From Vibrio sp. DW001 (lineage in GTDB: Bacteria > Pseudomonadota > Gammaproteobacteria > Enterobacterales > Vibrionaceae): 64,000 nucleotides of DNA. The notes under the pieces are model-generated. The model was not told the origin of the DNA, did no database searches, and saw nothing but the letters and a program-made list of their open reading frames with translations. The stretch lies in contig NZ_CP091975.1 in the NCBI RefSeq assembly GCF_029016285.1, forward strand, positions 868,001 to 932,000, given 5' to 3'. A program made the position numbers and the translations under genes. Positions 9,144 to 19,787 of the stretch are shown one piece after another (the first letter of the stretch is position 1; the number at the start of each line of letters is the position of its first letter).

Positions 9144-9173
9144 TTGACACTTAAAGATCTCTCGATCTACCAA
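9144..9173 (+). promoter_or_regulatory. candidate sdhC promoter
   Basis: A perfect -35 TTGACA (9144-9149) with a weak -10 TACCAA (9168-9173) 18 bases later. The start would fall about 30 bases before sdhC. The ArcA-like repeats end 10 bases upstream, a position suited to repression. Confidence 0.5.
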
Positions 9174-9208
9174 AATTCCTAATAACAATAAACGCTTAAT
9201 GGAGCTGA

Positions 9209-9601
9209 GTGAGCAAGCCCGTGAATAAAAGAAAGTCCAGACCTGTCAATCTCGATTTACAGACCATACACTTTCCGATTACTGCAATAGTATCCATTCT
9301 TCACCGTGTTTCTGGTGTGATTACTTTTGTGGCAATTGGTATCCTGCTTTGGCTGTTATCAATATCTTTGTCCTCCCCTCAAGGCTTCATGCAAGCCGCC
9401 GACTTAATAGATAATTTTTTAGTTAAGTTTATTCTGTGGGGAATATTAACCGCACTTGCCTACCATATTGTTGGTGGAATTCGTCACCTCATAATGGACC
9501 TAGGCCATTATGAGGAATTCGAATCTGGCGTTATGACTGCCAAGGTAACCTTTGCTGCAACAGCAGTATTGTCACTACTTGGAGGAATCCTGGTATGGTA
9601 A
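9209..9601 (+). CDS. sdhC: succinate dehydrogenase cytochrome b556 subunit SdhC
   Basis: Membrane anchor of complex II that carries heme b and part of the quinone site. 130 residues with three membrane helices (about 30-52, 68-92, 107-129). Signatures are [17 protein letters not shown] near the N terminus, SILHRVSGV, and the [12 protein letters not shown] segment with the heme-ligand His. I chose the GTG at 9209, which follows GGAG; the next GTG at 9221 lacks a ribosome site at workable distance. It overlaps sdhD by 7 bases. First gene of sdhCDAB-sucAB. Confidence 0.96.
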   Translation: MSKPVNKRKSRPVNLDLQTIHFPITAIVSILHRVSGVITFVAIGILLWLLSISLSSPQGFMQAADLIDNFLVKFILWGILTALAYHIVGGIRHLIMDLGHYEEFESGVMTAKVTFAATAVLSLLGGILVW

Positions 9602-9942
9602 ATTCTGTATCTTCAGTAGGTCGTAATGGTATCCATGACTTCCTACTTATTCGTGCTACGGCAATAATCCTTACTCTGTATACTATATACATTGTAGGGT
9701 TTTGTGCTTTCAGTGGCGACATAACTTATCACACATGGACCGCTTTCTTTGGTGGTATTTTCACTAAAGCGTTTACCATGCTTGCTCTGACATCTATCCT
9801 CGTTCATGCATGGATTGGCCTATGGCAAGTTCTAACTGATTATATCAAGCCAACGCTAATTCGTGGCCTATTACAATTCGTAATTGTGGCCATTTTATCG
9901 GTGTATTTCTTCTCTGGCCTATTTATTCTGTGGGGTGCATAA
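9595..9942 (+). CDS. sdhD: succinate dehydrogenase membrane anchor SdhD
   Basis: Second hydrophobic subunit of complex II, 115 residues with three membrane helices (about 18-39, 52-77, 90-113). It shows [18 protein letters not shown], holding the second heme-ligand His and the Asp-Tyr pair of the ubiquinone site. It starts inside the end of sdhC and stops directly before the sdhA GTG, so translation of the three is probably coupled. Confidence 0.96.
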   Translation: MVNSVSSVGRNGIHDFLLIRATAIILTLYTIYIVGFCAFSGDITYHTWTAFFGGIFTKAFTMLALTSILVHAWIGLWQVLTDYIKPTLIRGLLQFVIVAILSVYFFSGLFILWGA

Positions 9943-11709
9943 GTGACTATTCCAGTTCGTGAATTTGATGCCGTTGTTATCGGTGCTGGTGGCGCGGGTA
10001 TGCGCGCAGCATTACAAATTTCTGAGCAAGGCCTAAGTTGCGCCTTGCTTTCCAAAGTATTTCCAACCCGTTCTCACACTGTATCTGCTCAAGGCGGTAT
10101 TACCGTTGCGTTAGGTAATTCCCATAAAGATAATTGGCAGTGGCATATGTACGATACGGTGAAAGGTTCCGATTATATCGGTGATCAGAATGCCATTGAG
10201 TACATGTGTAAAAATGGTCCTGAATCTGTTATTGAACTTGAAAAAATGGGTTTACCATTTTCTCGGTTTGAAGATGGTTCAATCTATCAGCGCCCGTTTG
10301 GTGGACAGTCTATAGAGTTTGGTGGTGAGCAAGCCGCCCGTACAGCAGCAGCGGCAGACCGTACTGGTCATGCGCTTCTTCATACGCTTTATCAGCAAAA
10401 CATCAAACATAAAACCACCATTTTCTCTGAGTGGTATGCATTAGATCTTGTTAAGAATCAAGATGGGGCCATTATGGGTTGTACAGCAATCTGTATGGAA
10501 ACTGGCGAGATAAATTATTTCAAATCTAAAGCGACTATTTTAGCAACAGGTGGTGCCGGTCGTATTTATGCCTCTACAACTAACGCACATATCAACACTG
10601 GTGACGGTGTCGGCATGGCGTTACGCGCAGGCGTTCCAATGCAAGATATCGAAATGTGGCAATTCCACCCAACAGGTATTGCTGGAGCGGGTGTCTTGGT
10701 TACGGAAGGTTGTCGCGGTGAAGGTGGTTATCTTCTCAATAAAGATGGCGAGCGCTTTATGGAGCGTTACGCACCAAATGCGAAAGATCTGGCTGGCCGT
10801 GACGTAGTCGCTCGTTCAATTATGATTGAAATCCGTGAAGGTCGTGGCTGTGATGGTCCTTGGGGTCCACATATTAAACTGAAACTTGATCATTTAGGTA
10901 AAGATGTACTGGAATCACGTTTACCTGGTATCTGCGAGCTATCTCGTACTTTTGCCCACGTTGATCCAGTGAAAGAACCAATTCCTATTATTCCAACCTG
11001 TCACTATATGATGGGTGGCGTGCCGACACAGGTTTCAGGTCAAGCGATTAAACAAGACGCAAATGGTGCCGATGTTGAAGTACAAGGCTTGTTTGCTTGT
11101 GGTGAAATTGCTTCTGTGTCTGTACATGGTGCAAACCGTCTAGGTGGTAACTCTCTACTTGATTTGGTTGTATTTGGTCGAGCAACTGGCCTACATCTTG
11201 GTGAAACGTTGGCTGCTCAATCTGAAGCTCGACCAGCAACTGAGTCTGATATCGAAGCTTCTTTGGCGCGTACAATGCGCTGGGAAAATAGTAACCGTGG
11301 TGAAGACCCTGTTCAAATTCGTAAAGACCTTCAAGCTTGCATGCAAAATAACTTCTCTGTATTCCGAGAAGGAGATGCAATGGCGACGGGCTTAGAGGAA
11401 TTGAAAGTTATCCGTGAACGTCTCAATGACGCGCACCTAACGGACAAATCTTCGGAGTTCAATACACAACGTATTGAATGTTTAGAGTTAGACAACTTGA
11501 TGGAAACTGCATTTTCTACTGCTGTAGCCGCAAACTACCGTACAGAAAGCCGTGGAGCACATGCTCGATTTGATTTCCCTGACCGTGATGATGAGCAGTG
11601 GCTATGTCACTCTATCTACAATCCAGAAACGGAAGAGATGTCAAAGCGTGATGTGAACATGGAACCTGTGCATCGAGAAGCCTTTCCACCTAAAGTACGT
11701 ACTTACTAA
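9943..11709 (+). CDS. sdhA: succinate dehydrogenase flavoprotein subunit SdhA
   Basis: Catalytic subunit of complex II, oxidising succinate to fumarate on covalently bound FAD. The 588-residue protein has the dinucleotide fold [13 protein letters not shown] (about 11-23), the flavinylation motif [10 protein letters not shown] with His45, active-site segments [21 protein letters not shown] and [10 protein letters not shown], and [21 protein letters not shown] start immediately follows the sdhD stop. Length equals the E. coli subunit. Confidence 0.98.
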   Translation: MTIPVREFDAVVIGAGGAGMRAALQISEQGLSCALLSKVFPTRSHTVSAQGGITVALGNSHKDNWQWHMYDTVKGSDYIGDQNAIEYMCKNGPESVIELEKMGLPFSRFEDGSIYQRPFGGQSIEFGGEQAARTAAAADRTGHALLHTLYQQNIKHKTTIFSEWYALDLVKNQDGAIMGCTAICMETGEINYFKSKATILATGGAGRIYASTTNAHINTGDGVGMALRAGVPMQDIEMWQFHPTGIAGAGVLVTEGCRGEGGYLLNKDGERFMERYAPNAKDLAGRDVVARSIMIEIREGRGCDGPWGPHIKLKLDHLGKDVLESRLPGICELSRTFAHVDPVKEPIPIIPTCHYMMGGVPTQVSGQAIKQDANGADVEVQGLFACGEIASVSVHGANRLGGNSLLDLVVFGRATGLHLGETLAAQSEARPATESDIEASLARTMRWENSNRGEDPVQIRKDLQACMQNNFSVFREGDAMATGLEELKVIRERLNDAHLTDKSSEFNTQRIECLELDNLMETAFSTAVAANYRTESRGAHARFDFPDRDDEQWLCHSIYNPETEEMSKRDVNMEPVHREAFPPKVRTY

Positions 11710-11724
11710 AGGGAGCATAACAAG

Positions 11725-12438
11725 ATGAAACTGAATTTCTCTCTTTACCGATACAATCCAGATGTAGACAGTAAGCCTCATATGCAGGACTACATACTCG
11801 AAGTGGATGAAGGTACAGACATGATGGTGTTAGATGCGTTGATTCTGTTAAAAGAACAAGATGCCTCTATCTCTTTCCGTCGTTCATGCCGAGAAGGTGT
11901 GTGTGGTTCTGATGGCCTGAATATGAATAGTAAAAATGGCCTAGCGTGTATTACTCCATTGTCTGCACTTATGGATCAGAGCCCTATCGTCATTCGACCA
12001 TTGCCAGGATTACCTGTCGTTCGCGATTTAATCGTAGACATGACGCAATTTTATGACAATTATGCGAAAGTAAAACCTTATCTGATTTCAGATGGCAATT
12101 TGCCACCTTCTAGAGAAAATCTACAGATGCCGCAAGAACGAGCGCATTTAGATGGTCTTTATGAATGCATCATGTGTGCATGCTGTACGACAGCATGCCC
12201 ATCGTTTTGGTGGAATCCGGATAAGTTCATTGGACCAGCTGGTTTACTGGCGGCCTATCGTTGGTTAATTGATAGCCGGGATACGGCGACCGATGAACGA
12301 TTGTCTGAACTTGATGACGCATTTAGCGTTTTTCGTTGCCATGGCATCATGAATTGTGTAAGTGTTTGTCCTAAAGGACTTAATCCGACAAAAGCGATTG
12401 GTCATATCAAGACCATGTTAGTTAGCCGGTCGGTTTAA
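11725..12438 (+). CDS. sdhB: succinate dehydrogenase iron-sulfur subunit SdhB
   Basis: Carries electrons from FAD to quinone through three Fe-S clusters. In the 237-residue protein the 2Fe-2S ligands lie in SCREGVCGSDG (about 54-64) and the downstream NGLACIT, the 4Fe-4S ligands in CIMCACCTTACP, and the 3Fe-4S ligands in CHGIMNCVSVCPKGL. A GGGAG ribosome site precedes the ATG. Followed by a 117-base gap with two hairpins before sucA. Confidence 0.98.
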   Translation: MKLNFSLYRYNPDVDSKPHMQDYILEVDEGTDMMVLDALILLKEQDASISFRRSCREGVCGSDGLNMNSKNGLACITPLSALMDQSPIVIRPLPGLPVVRDLIVDMTQFYDNYAKVKPYLISDGNLPPSRENLQMPQERAHLDGLYECIMCACCTTACPSFWWNPDKFIGPAGLLAAYRWLIDSRDTATDERLSELDDAFSVFRCHGIMNCVSVCPKGLNPTKAIGHIKTMLVSRSV

Positions 12439-12450
12439 AAGTATAAAATT

Positions 12451-12522
12451 GCCAGCACTGTTAATATAGATTTTTATAGGTAACAGTGGCTGGCTGTAAA
12501 TGGAAAGCCCGAATGGATCGGG
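12451..12522 (+). other. two hairpins between sdhB and sucA
   Basis: The first pairs 12451-12463 (GCCAGCACTGTTA) with 12481-12494 (TAACAGTGGCTGGC), 13 bp with one bulged base. The second is CCCGA-ATGGA-TCGGG (12508-12522). Neither has a T tract, so they look like mRNA processing or stability elements rather than full terminators. Confidence 0.6.
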
Positions 12523-12555
12523 AAGAAAAGTGAAAACTACTGGTTAAGGGAAAAT

Positions 12556-15375
12556 ATGCACAACGGCGTGATGAAGGCATGGCTCGAGTCTTCACACTTG
12601 GCTGGCGCCAATGCAACTTACGTAGAAGAACTCTACGAACTGTATCTAAGTGACCCCGATCTGGTAAGTGAGGAGTGGAAACGTGTATTTGAAGACTTGC
12701 CTGCGCAATCTTCTGAGGTTGTAGAACAGCCTCATTCACGGGTCCGTGATTACTTCCGGAGACTCGCTCAAGAAACAAAGCATTACAATGTCCAAGTTAG
12801 TGATCCTGATGTCGATGCTAAACAAGTAAAAGTATTGCAACTTATCAATGCCTTCCGATTTCGAGGGCATCAAGCAGCAAGCCTAGATCCACTAGGCATA
12901 TGGGAACGAGACCCCGGTCCGGACCTAGAACCTGCATTCCACAACCTTACTCAAGATGATTTTGAAGAGACATTTAACGTTGGTTCTTTTGCAGTAGCAC
13001 AAGATTCAATGCAGTTGGGTGATCTTTATTCTGCACTTAAGAAAACGTATTGTGGCTCAATCGGTGCAGAATATATGCACATGATTAATACAGAACAGAA
13101 ACGCTGGGTTCAGCAACGTTTAGAGTCTGTATTAGGTCAGCCATCATTTACCGCCGAAGAAAAAGAAACCTTCCTAAATGAACTCACTGCCGCAGAAGGT
13201 TTGGAGCGTTATCTGGGTGCTAAATTCCCTGGAGCGAAACGTTTCTCACTAGAAGGTGGTGATGCGCTAATACCGATGACGAAAGAGTTAATTCGTCACG
13301 CTGGTAAGTCAGGAATGCGTGAAGTGGTAATTGGCATGGCTCACCGTGGCCGCCTTAATATGCTAGTCAACGTGTTGGGTAAAAAACCACAAGACTTATT
13401 TGATGAGTTTGCTGGTAAAAAAAGTGATGATAATACTTGGGGCACTGGCGATGTTAAGTACCACCAAGGTTTCTCCGCTGATTTTGCAACACCGGGTGGC
13501 GATGTTCACTTAGCATTGGCATTTAATCCATCTCATCTTGAAATCGTAAACCCAGTGGTTATTGGCTCGGTACGTGCGAGGCAAGACCGTTTAGCGGATA
13601 AAGATGGCAGCATGGTATTACCAATCACCATTCATGGTGATTCTGCTATTGCTGGTCAAGGCGTAGTGCAAGAGACATTTAACATGTCACGTGCTCGCGG
13701 ATTCCAAGTCGGTGGTACGGTGCGAATTGTTGTGAATAACCAAGTTGGTTTTACGACGTCAAATCCGAAAGATACCCGTTCAACGATGTACTGTACTGAT
13801 ATTGCAAAGATGGTGCAGGCACCAATCTTCCATGTTAATGCTGATGATCCTGAGGCCGTTGCCTTTATCACTCGAATAGCATTGGATTATCGTAATACCT
13901 TTAAGCGCGATGTTGTTATCGATCTGGTTTGTTATCGCCGCCATGGCCATAACGAAGCCGACGAACCGAGTGCAACTCAACCTTTGATGTATCAAAAAAT
14001 CAAAAAGCACCCAACACCACGTAAGCTTTATGCAGATGTGTTGATTGAGCGTGGTGAGCTTGATATTGGTAAAGCGACAGAAATGGTAAATGATTTTCGT
14101 GATGCGTTAGATCATGGTGAAGTTGTTGTTAAAGAGTGGCGTCCGATGGAAATGCACTCTGTAGACTGGAACCCTTATCTAGGTCATGACTGGAATATAG
14201 AATGGGACAGTCGTTATGAAATGACTCGCCTTAAAGCACTTGGTGAAAAGCTGTGCGATTATCCAGAAAGTCATAAGTTACAAAGTCGTGTAAATAAAAT
14301 TTACAATGATCGTCGCGCCATGATCAGCGGTGAAAAGGCGCTCGATTGGGGTATGGCAGAGATATTGGCGTATGGCACGCTGGTAGATGATGGCAAGCGT
14401 ATTCGTATTTCTGGTCAAGACTCAGGGCGTGGTACTTTTTTCCATCGTCACTCAGTACTTCATAACCAAGAAGATGCGAGCACTTATATTCCATTGCAGA
14501 ATGTTCATACTAAACAAGGCCCTTTCCAAGTGTTTGACTCGGTTCTTTCAGAAGAAGCCGTGCTTGCATTTGAATACGGTTATGCCACCGCAGAACCAAG
14601 TGGTTTAACGTTATGGGAAGCGCAGTTTGGTGATTTTGCGAATGGTGCCCAAGTTGTTATTGACCAGTTTATTTCATCTGGTGAGCAAAAATGGGGTCGA
14701 CTATGCGGTCTAACCATGTTGCTACCTCATGGATATGAAGGTCAAGGACCTGAACACTCATCTGCTCGTTTAGAACGCTACCTTCAGTTGTGTGCTGAAC
14801 AAAATATTCAAGTTGTTGTTCCGTCGACACCAGCACAGGTGTATCACATGATTCGTCGTCAAGTGATTCGCCCAATGCGACGTCCTCTCGTGGTTATGTC
14901 GCCGAAGTCGCTTCTTCGTCATCCAATGTGTACCTCTTCACTTGAAGAGTTGGCTGAAGGTACTTTCCAGCCAGCAATAGGCGAAATAGATGAATTCGAC
15001 CCTATGAAAGTGAAACGCGTTGTATTCTGCTCTGGTAAGGTTTATTACGACTTGCTTGATCAACGACGTAAGAACGAACAAGAAGATGTCGCCATTATCC
15101 GTATTGAGCAGCTATATCCGTTCCCTCTATTTGAGGTGCGAGATCTAATTGAGCAATATGAGAATGCGCAAGATTTCGTCTGGTGCCAGGAAGAGCCACA
15201 GAACCAAGGCGCTTGGTATTGTAGCCAACATAACTTCCGCAATGCGGTTCGTGGTAGTGATGTGAAATATTCAGGACGACCTGCTTCTGCATCACCAGCG
15301 GTTGGCTACATGTCGGTACATATGAAACAACAGAAAGCGTTGGTAGATGACGCTTTGAATCTAGATTTTGGTTAA
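12556..15375 (+). CDS. sucA: 2-oxoglutarate dehydrogenase E1 component
   Basis: Thiamine diphosphate-dependent decarboxylase that starts conversion of 2-oxoglutarate to succinyl-CoA. The 939-residue protein has the SGMREVVIGMAHRGRLNMLVN segment (about 255), IHGDSAIAGQGVVQET, the ThDP-binding NNQVGFTTSNP and YRRHGHNEADEPSATQP, and C-terminal LLPHGYEGQGPEHSSAR. Length is typical of OdhA/SucA E1. It follows sdhB in the same orientation with a 28-base gap to sucB, so it is probably part of one sdh-suc operon. Confidence 0.98.
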   Translation: MHNGVMKAWLESSHLAGANATYVEELYELYLSDPDLVSEEWKRVFEDLPAQSSEVVEQPHSRVRDYFRRLAQETKHYNVQVSDPDVDAKQVKVLQLINAFRFRGHQAASLDPLGIWERDPGPDLEPAFHNLTQDDFEETFNVGSFAVAQDSMQLGDLYSALKKTYCGSIGAEYMHMINTEQKRWVQQRLESVLGQPSFTAEEKETFLNELTAAEGLERYLGAKFPGAKRFSLEGGDALIPMTKELIRHAGKSGMREVVIGMAHRGRLNMLVNVLGKKPQDLFDEFAGKKSDDNTWGTGDVKYHQGFSADFATPGGDVHLALAFNPSHLEIVNPVVIGSVRARQDRLADKDGSMVLPITIHGDSAIAGQGVVQETFNMSRARGFQVGGTVRIVVNNQVGFTTSNPKDTRSTMYCTDIAKMVQAPIFHVNADDPEAVAFITRIALDYRNTFKRDVVIDLVCYRRHGHNEADEPSATQPLMYQKIKKHPTPRKLYADVLIERGELDIGKATEMVNDFRDALDHGEVVVKEWRPMEMHSVDWNPYLGHDWNIEWDSRYEMTRLKALGEKLCDYPESHKLQSRVNKIYNDRRAMISGEKALDWGMAEILAYGTLVDDGKRIRISGQDSGRGTFFHRHSVLHNQEDASTYIPLQNVHTKQGPFQVFDSVLSEEAVLAFEYGYATAEPSGLTLWEAQFGDFANGAQVVIDQFISSGEQKWGRLCGLTMLLPHGYEGQGPEHSSARLERYLQLCAEQNIQVVVPSTPAQVYHMIRRQVIRPMRRPLVVMSPKSLLRHPMCTSSLEELAEGTFQPAIGEIDEFDPMKVKRVVFCSGKVYYDLLDQRRKNEQEDVAIIRIEQLYPFPLFEVRDLIEQYENAQDFVWCQEEPQNQGAWYCSQHNFRNAVRGSDVKYSGRPASASPAVGYMSVHMKQQKALVDDALNLDFG

Positions 15376-15403
15376 GAACTAGAAGTTAAAGGAAGAATAA
15401 ACT

Positions 15404-16609
15404 ATGACAATTGAAATTCTGGTTCCAGATTTGCCTGAATCCGTTGCAGACGCAACGGTTGCTACATGGCACAAAAAACCTGGTGACGCAGTAGCTCGTG
15501 ATGAAGTAATTGTTGATATCGAAACGGACAAAGTAGTTTTGGAAGTACCCGCTCCAGAAGCGGGTGTGTTAGAAGCTATCATTGAAGAAGAAGGTGCAAC
15601 AGTACTTTCTAAGCAACTCATTGCCAAAATCAAACCGGGTGCAGTTGCTGGTGAACCAACCGTTGATACAACAACGACAACAGAAGCATCGCCAGATCAA
15701 CGCCATAAAGCGTCTCTTACCGAAGAGTCCAACGATGCGTTGAGTCCTGCGATTCGCCGTCTATTGGCTGAACACAGCATAGAAGCGAGCAAGGTTAATG
15801 GTACTGGTGTTGGTGGTCGAATAACACGTGAAGATGTAGACACCTATCTAGCGAACGCTAAAGCGGCTCCTCATGCAACAGCACCTGCAATTGAAGTGCC
15901 AGCGGTAGCACGTAGTCAGAAACGAGTACCAATGACTCGTTTACGTAAACGTGTAGCAGAGCGCCTTCTTGAAGCAAAAAATAGTACGGCAATGCTAACG
16001 ACGTTCAACGAAGTTAACATGAAGCCAATCATGGAGCTTCGCAAGCAGTACCAAGAACAGTTTGAGAAGCGTCATGGCACCCGCTTAGGTTTCATGTCTT
16101 TCTATGTGAAAGCCGTGACTGAAGCGCTAAAACGTTACCCGGAAGTAAACGCATCTATTGATGGTGAAGAGATTGTTTATCACAACTACTTCGATATCAG
16201 TATGGCGGTATCTACTCCTCGTGGCTTAGTTACACCGGTACTTAAAGATTGCGATATGCTAGGCATGGCCGATATTGAAAAAGGTATCAAAGAGCTTGCG
16301 ATTAAAGGTCGTGATGGAAAACTGAAAGTTGAAGAACTTATCGGTGGTAATTTCACTATCACGAATGGTGGTGTATTTGGATCACTGATGTCTACCCCTA
16401 TTATCAACCCGCCGCAAGCGGCGATTTTGGGTATGCATAAAATTCAAGATCGTCCGATGGCAATTAATGGGAAAGTAGAAATACTTCCTATGATGTACCT
16501 TGCGTTATCTTATGATCACCGCCTGATTGATGGCAAAGAATCGGTTGGATTCTTAGTGACAATAAAAGAATTACTTGAAGACCCAGCTCGCTTATTACTT
16601 GATGTATAA
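15404..16609 (+). CDS. sucB: dihydrolipoyl succinyltransferase (E2) SucB
   Basis: Core of the 2-oxoglutarate dehydrogenase complex; transfers succinyl from lipoyl to CoA. 401 residues: lipoyl domain (1 to about 77) with Lys43 in the ETDKVVLEV motif, a linker, the E1/E3-binding domain (about 110-147, [22 protein letters not shown]), then the catalytic domain with the [10 protein letters not shown] motif (His372). ThDP E1 partner sucA lies immediately upstream. No lipoamide dehydrogenase gene is in the window. Confidence 0.98.
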   Translation: MTIEILVPDLPESVADATVATWHKKPGDAVARDEVIVDIETDKVVLEVPAPEAGVLEAIIEEEGATVLSKQLIAKIKPGAVAGEPTVDTTTTTEASPDQRHKASLTEESNDALSPAIRRLLAEHSIEASKVNGTGVGGRITREDVDTYLANAKAAPHATAPAIEVPAVARSQKRVPMTRLRKRVAERLLEAKNSTAMLTTFNEVNMKPIMELRKQYQEQFEKRHGTRLGFMSFYVKAVTEALKRYPEVNASIDGEEIVYHNYFDISMAVSTPRGLVTPVLKDCDMLGMADIEKGIKELAIKGRDGKLKVEELIGGNFTITNGGVFGSLMSTPIINPPQAAILGMHKIQDRPMAINGKVEILPMMYLALSYDHRLIDGKESVGFLVTIKELLEDPARLLLDV

Positions 16610-16626
16610 GCGTTAAAAAGAAAATG

Positions 16627-16658
16627 GAGTCAGGCACGCTCAACGTCTGGCTCTTTTT
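16627..16658 (+). terminator. terminator between sucB and sucC
   Basis: GAGTCAG (16627-16633) pairs with CTGGCTC (16647-16653), with an inner ACG/CGT, followed by TTTTT. It lies 18 bases after the sucB stop and separates sucCD from the operon upstream. Confidence 0.75.
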
Positions 16659-16824
16659 ATCAACTAGAATTACCTTGAGATTAAAATCACTCTTTGTCTG
16701 AGTCGGCTTTATCTCAATCGGAACGAGTCCAGTAGTAACTAGTTGAGAAGTACCTTACCTACGTGAAGGCAGCCTCAATATCGTTTTATCAATGAATAAT
16801 ATTGGGTACCTTATGGAAATAATA

Positions 16825-16838
16825 ATCCCTTAAGGGAT
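16825..16838. other. 14-bp perfect palindrome before sucC
   Basis: ATCCCTTAAGGGAT lies 20 bases before the sucC start codon, next to its GGA ribosome site. It could be an operator or part of an mRNA fold; no regulator is recognised. Confidence 0.45.
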
Positions 16839-16857
16839 AGAAAAATGGAATAGCACA

Positions 16858-18024
16858 ATGAATTTGCATGAATATCAAGCGAAACAGCTATTTGCTGAAT
16901 TCGGATTGCCAGTACCTGAAGGCTACGCTTGTGATACTCCTCAAGAAGCTTTTGAAGCGGCAGGTCGTATTAATACTGAGAAAAAAGTTGTTAAATGTCA
17001 GGTTCACGCAGGTGGACGTGGTAAAGCTGGTGGTGTTGAGCTACATGACACCAAAGATGGTGTAAAAGCGTTTGCTCAAAAATGGTTAGGTAAAAACCTA
17101 GTTACTTATCAAACGGATGCAAAAGGCCAACCAGTAACGAAAATATTGGTTGAGGAAGCCTCAAGCATTGCGAATGAATTATACCTTGGTGCCGTTGTTG
17201 ATCGTTCGTCACGTCGAATCGTATTTATGGCGTCGACGGAAGGTGGCGTAGAAATAGAGAAAGTTGCAGAAGAGACACCAGAGCTTATTCATAAAGCGGC
17301 TATCGATCCACTTGTCGGCCCTCAAGCTTATCAAGGTCGCGAGCTAGCATTCAAGCTTGGCTTAGCTGGCGATCAAATCAAACAATTTACTAAGATCTTT
17401 ATGGGTCTCGGAAATATGTTTGCTCAGTACGATCTCGCGCTTCTAGAAATAAATCCGTTAGTAATTACTGGCGACGGTAACCTTCTTTGTTTAGATGGTA
17501 AAATCAACATCGACTCAAATGCAATGTATCGTCAGCCAAAGCTACGAGAAATGCACGATCCATCTCAAGAGGATGTGCGTGAAGCGCATGCTGCACAGTG
17601 GGAACTTAACTACGTTGCACTTGATGGCAGCATTGGTTGCATGGTTAACGGCGCCGGTTTAGCAATGGGCACAATGGATATTGTGAACCTTCACGGTGGC
17701 CAACCTGCTAACTTCTTGGATGTCGGTGGTGGCGCAACGAAAGAGCGCGTTACTGAAGCATTTAAGATTATCTTGTCTGACGATAACGTCAAAGCCGTAC
17801 TCGTTAATATCTTCGGTGGGATTGTACGCTGTGATTTAATTGCAGATGGTATTATCGGCGCAGTGGAAGAAGTCGGTGTGAAAGTTCCTGTTGTTGTTCG
17901 ACTTGAAGGTAATAACGCTCCACTAGGCTCGAAGAAACTAGCTGAAAGTGGATTAAATATCATTGCCGCGAACTCGCTAAAAGAAGCAGCGGAAAAAGTA
18001 GTTGCAGCAGCGGAGGGCAAATAA
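16858..18024 (+). CDS. sucC: succinyl-CoA synthetase beta subunit
   Basis: With SucD converts succinyl-CoA to succinate, making ATP or GTP. 388 residues, starting [22 protein letters not shown]. It has an N-terminal ATP-grasp domain with [13 protein letters not shown] (about 45-57) and a C-terminal CoA ligase domain with [15 protein letters not shown]. Length equals E. coli SucC. The stop overlaps the sucD ATG by one base, the usual coupling. Unlike the tight sdh-sucAB junctions it is 248 bases from sucB and behind a terminator. Confidence 0.98.
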   Translation: MNLHEYQAKQLFAEFGLPVPEGYACDTPQEAFEAAGRINTEKKVVKCQVHAGGRGKAGGVELHDTKDGVKAFAQKWLGKNLVTYQTDAKGQPVTKILVEEASSIANELYLGAVVDRSSRRIVFMASTEGGVEIEKVAEETPELIHKAAIDPLVGPQAYQGRELAFKLGLAGDQIKQFTKIFMGLGNMFAQYDLALLEINPLVITGDGNLLCLDGKINIDSNAMYRQPKLREMHDPSQEDVREAHAAQWELNYVALDGSIGCMVNGAGLAMGTMDIVNLHGGQPANFLDVGGGATKERVTEAFKIILSDDNVKAVLVNIFGGIVRCDLIADGIIGAVEEVGVKVPVVVRLEGNNAPLGSKKLAESGLNIIAANSLKEAAEKVVAAAEGK

Positions 18025-18896
18025 TGTCTATATTAATTGATAAAAACACGAAGGTTATCTGCCAAGGTTTTACTGGTGGGCAAGGTACTTTTCATTCAGA
18101 GCAAGCTATCGATTACGGCACACAAATGGTCGGTGGTGTTTCTCCAGGTAAAGGCGGTCAAATCCATTTAGGCCTTCCGGTATTTAATACAGTGCGTGAT
18201 GCAGTAGAAAAAACAGGTGCGACTGCGTCGGTTATTTATGTACCTGCTCCTTTCTGTAAGGATGCCATTCTTGAAGCTATCGATGCTGGAATTAAGCTAA
18301 TCGTAACGATTACAGAAGGCATCCCAACGCTTGATCTTTTAGACGTTAAAGTACGTTTAGATGAATCAGGTGTACGTATGATTGGTCCTAACTGTCCGGG
18401 CGTTATTACTCCAGACGAGTGTAAGATCGGTATTATGCCAGGCCATATTCACAAGAAAGGTAAAGTGGGTATCGTGTCTCGCTCAGGGACTCTGACATAT
18501 GAAGCGGTTAAGCAGACGACGGATGAAGGTTTCGGCCAATCAACATGCGTTGGTATTGGTGGAGACCCTATCCCAGGTTCAAACTTTATCGATATTCTTA
18601 AGTTGTTCCAAGAAGATCCGGAAACGGAAGCTATCGTAATGATTGGCGAGATCGGTGGTACAGCCGAGGAAGAAGCAGCAGCATATATTAAAGAGAACGT
18701 GACTAAACCAGTTGTCTCTTATATTGCCGGTGTTACCGCGCCTCCAGGTAAGCGTATGGGTCACGCTGGTGCGATTATTTCTGGCGGTATGGGCACAGCG
18801 GAAGACAAGTTTGCTGCACTAGAGTTAGCCGGTGTTAAAACAGTGAAAAGTTTGGCCGATATCGGAACCGCTCTTCGCGAAGTGACTGGCTGGTAA
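18024..18896 (+). CDS. sucD: succinyl-CoA synthetase alpha subunit
   Basis: Catalytic subunit phosphorylated on His during succinyl-CoA synthesis and cleavage. The 290-residue protein begins [24 protein letters not shown], with CoA-binding GGVSPGKGG, and has the phosphohistidine loop [10 protein letters not shown] (His about 247). Translation coupled to sucC; ends in a strong terminator. Confidence 0.98.
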   Translation: MSILIDKNTKVICQGFTGGQGTFHSEQAIDYGTQMVGGVSPGKGGQIHLGLPVFNTVRDAVEKTGATASVIYVPAPFCKDAILEAIDAGIKLIVTITEGIPTLDLLDVKVRLDESGVRMIGPNCPGVITPDECKIGIMPGHIHKKGKVGIVSRSGTLTYEAVKQTTDEGFGQSTCVGIGGDPIPGSNFIDILKLFQEDPETEAIVMIGEIGGTAEEEAAAYIKENVTKPVVSYIAGVTAPPGKRMGHAGAIISGGMGTAEDKFAALELAGVKTVKSLADIGTALREVTGW

Positions 18897-18924
18897 TCGT
18901 TATTTACTGTTCATAAATGATAGG

Positions 18925-18957
18925 AAGCTTGAACGATTGTTCGAGCTTTTTTTTTTG
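18925..18957 (+). terminator. rho-independent terminator of sucCD
   Basis: AAGCTTGAAC-GATT-GTTCGAGCTT stem with one G-T pair, followed by a long T run. Confidence 0.92.
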
Positions 18958-19079
18958 TTTTTGAATTAGTATAAACAATGCCATTTTCATGTCATTAGAC
19001 TGTATATTGGTTATTGAAAAATAACGGAAATCTCACCACCGTAGTGAAGATTTTTTGCTCATCACAAGGAAGCATTGTC

Positions 19080-19646
19080 ATGTTTAGTTTACTTTTAGGA
19101 CTATTTCTATTTTTAGGGATGCATTGTGCGTCTATCTTTTTTCCATCGGTTAGAGAAAAACTGGTAGAGAAAAGTGAATTAGGTTGGAAAGCGATTTACT
19201 CTTTGGCCTCAATTGCTGGAATATACTTTATAGCGGTTGGTTATAATGCGCTTAGAATAGAGCCTGTACTTCTCTATACAACGCCTTTCTGGTTCCGTCA
19301 TGTGACTTACCTGTTAATGCTGGCGGCCATGATCCTCTTTGTGGCCCCTTATTTTCCCGGTAAGATAAAACAGGTGACTAAACACCCACAGCTGCTTGCG
19401 GTAAAACTCTGGGCATTAAGCCACTTAATGGTTAATGGCATGTTAGCAGACGTCATTTTATTCGGTGCTTTCTTAGCGTGGGCGGTGTTAGATAGAATCT
19501 CAATGAAAAAACGCGAACAACGCGCACTTCCAGGCCTGAAACCATCAGGATTGAATGACATCATTAGTGTCGTTCTTGGTGTTGTGTTATCCAGTGCCTT
19601 TATCATGTTCTTACATGGAAAATTGATCGGTATGCCGTTAATGTAA
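19080..19646 (+). CDS. NnrU family membrane protein
   Basis: A 188-residue integral membrane protein with about five to six hydrophobic helices and the family features GMHCASIFFPSVRE, RHVTYLLMLAAM and HPQLLAVKLWALSHLMVNG. NnrU proteins were named from denitrifier clusters, are related to plant Z-ISO carotenoid isomerase and to a heme-binding membrane fold, and have no settled bacterial function. An upstream in-frame start would add 22 residues, but ATG 19080 follows AAGGA and begins the first helix. Bounded by terminators on both sides, so a single-gene unit. No denitrification genes nearby. Confidence 0.85.
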   Translation: MFSLLLGLFLFLGMHCASIFFPSVREKLVEKSELGWKAIYSLASIAGIYFIAVGYNALRIEPVLLYTTPFWFRHVTYLLMLAAMILFVAPYFPGKIKQVTKHPQLLAVKLWALSHLMVNGMLADVILFGAFLAWAVLDRISMKKREQRALPGLKPSGLNDIISVVLGVVLSSAFIMFLHGKLIGMPLM

Positions 19647-19671
19647 ACTGCCTATTTTAGGAGTTAGATCG

Positions 19672-19700
19672 AAAAAACGATGTGAAAGCATCGTTTTTTT
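19672..19700 (+). terminator. rho-independent terminator of the NnrU gene
   Basis: AAAAAACGATG / CATCGTTTTTT stem with a TGAAAG loop and T tract. Confidence 0.9.
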
Positions 19701-19787
19701 ATCCATTGCGTAAATATTACTTGACCTTGGTAGTGGATACCGTAAATTTATCTATACATTTTAAGGACAAAAAACATAGAGGAACGG

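Larger units (their letters stand above)
8798..9208. other. gltA-sdhC divergent control region
   Basis: 411 bases without a gene, very AT-rich. It holds the candidate gltA promoter on the left, two 11-bp-spaced TTAA direct-repeat pairs resembling ArcA sites (9072-9089 and 9118-9134), and the sdhC promoter on the right. I see no small ORF with a credible ribosome site. Confidence 0.7.
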
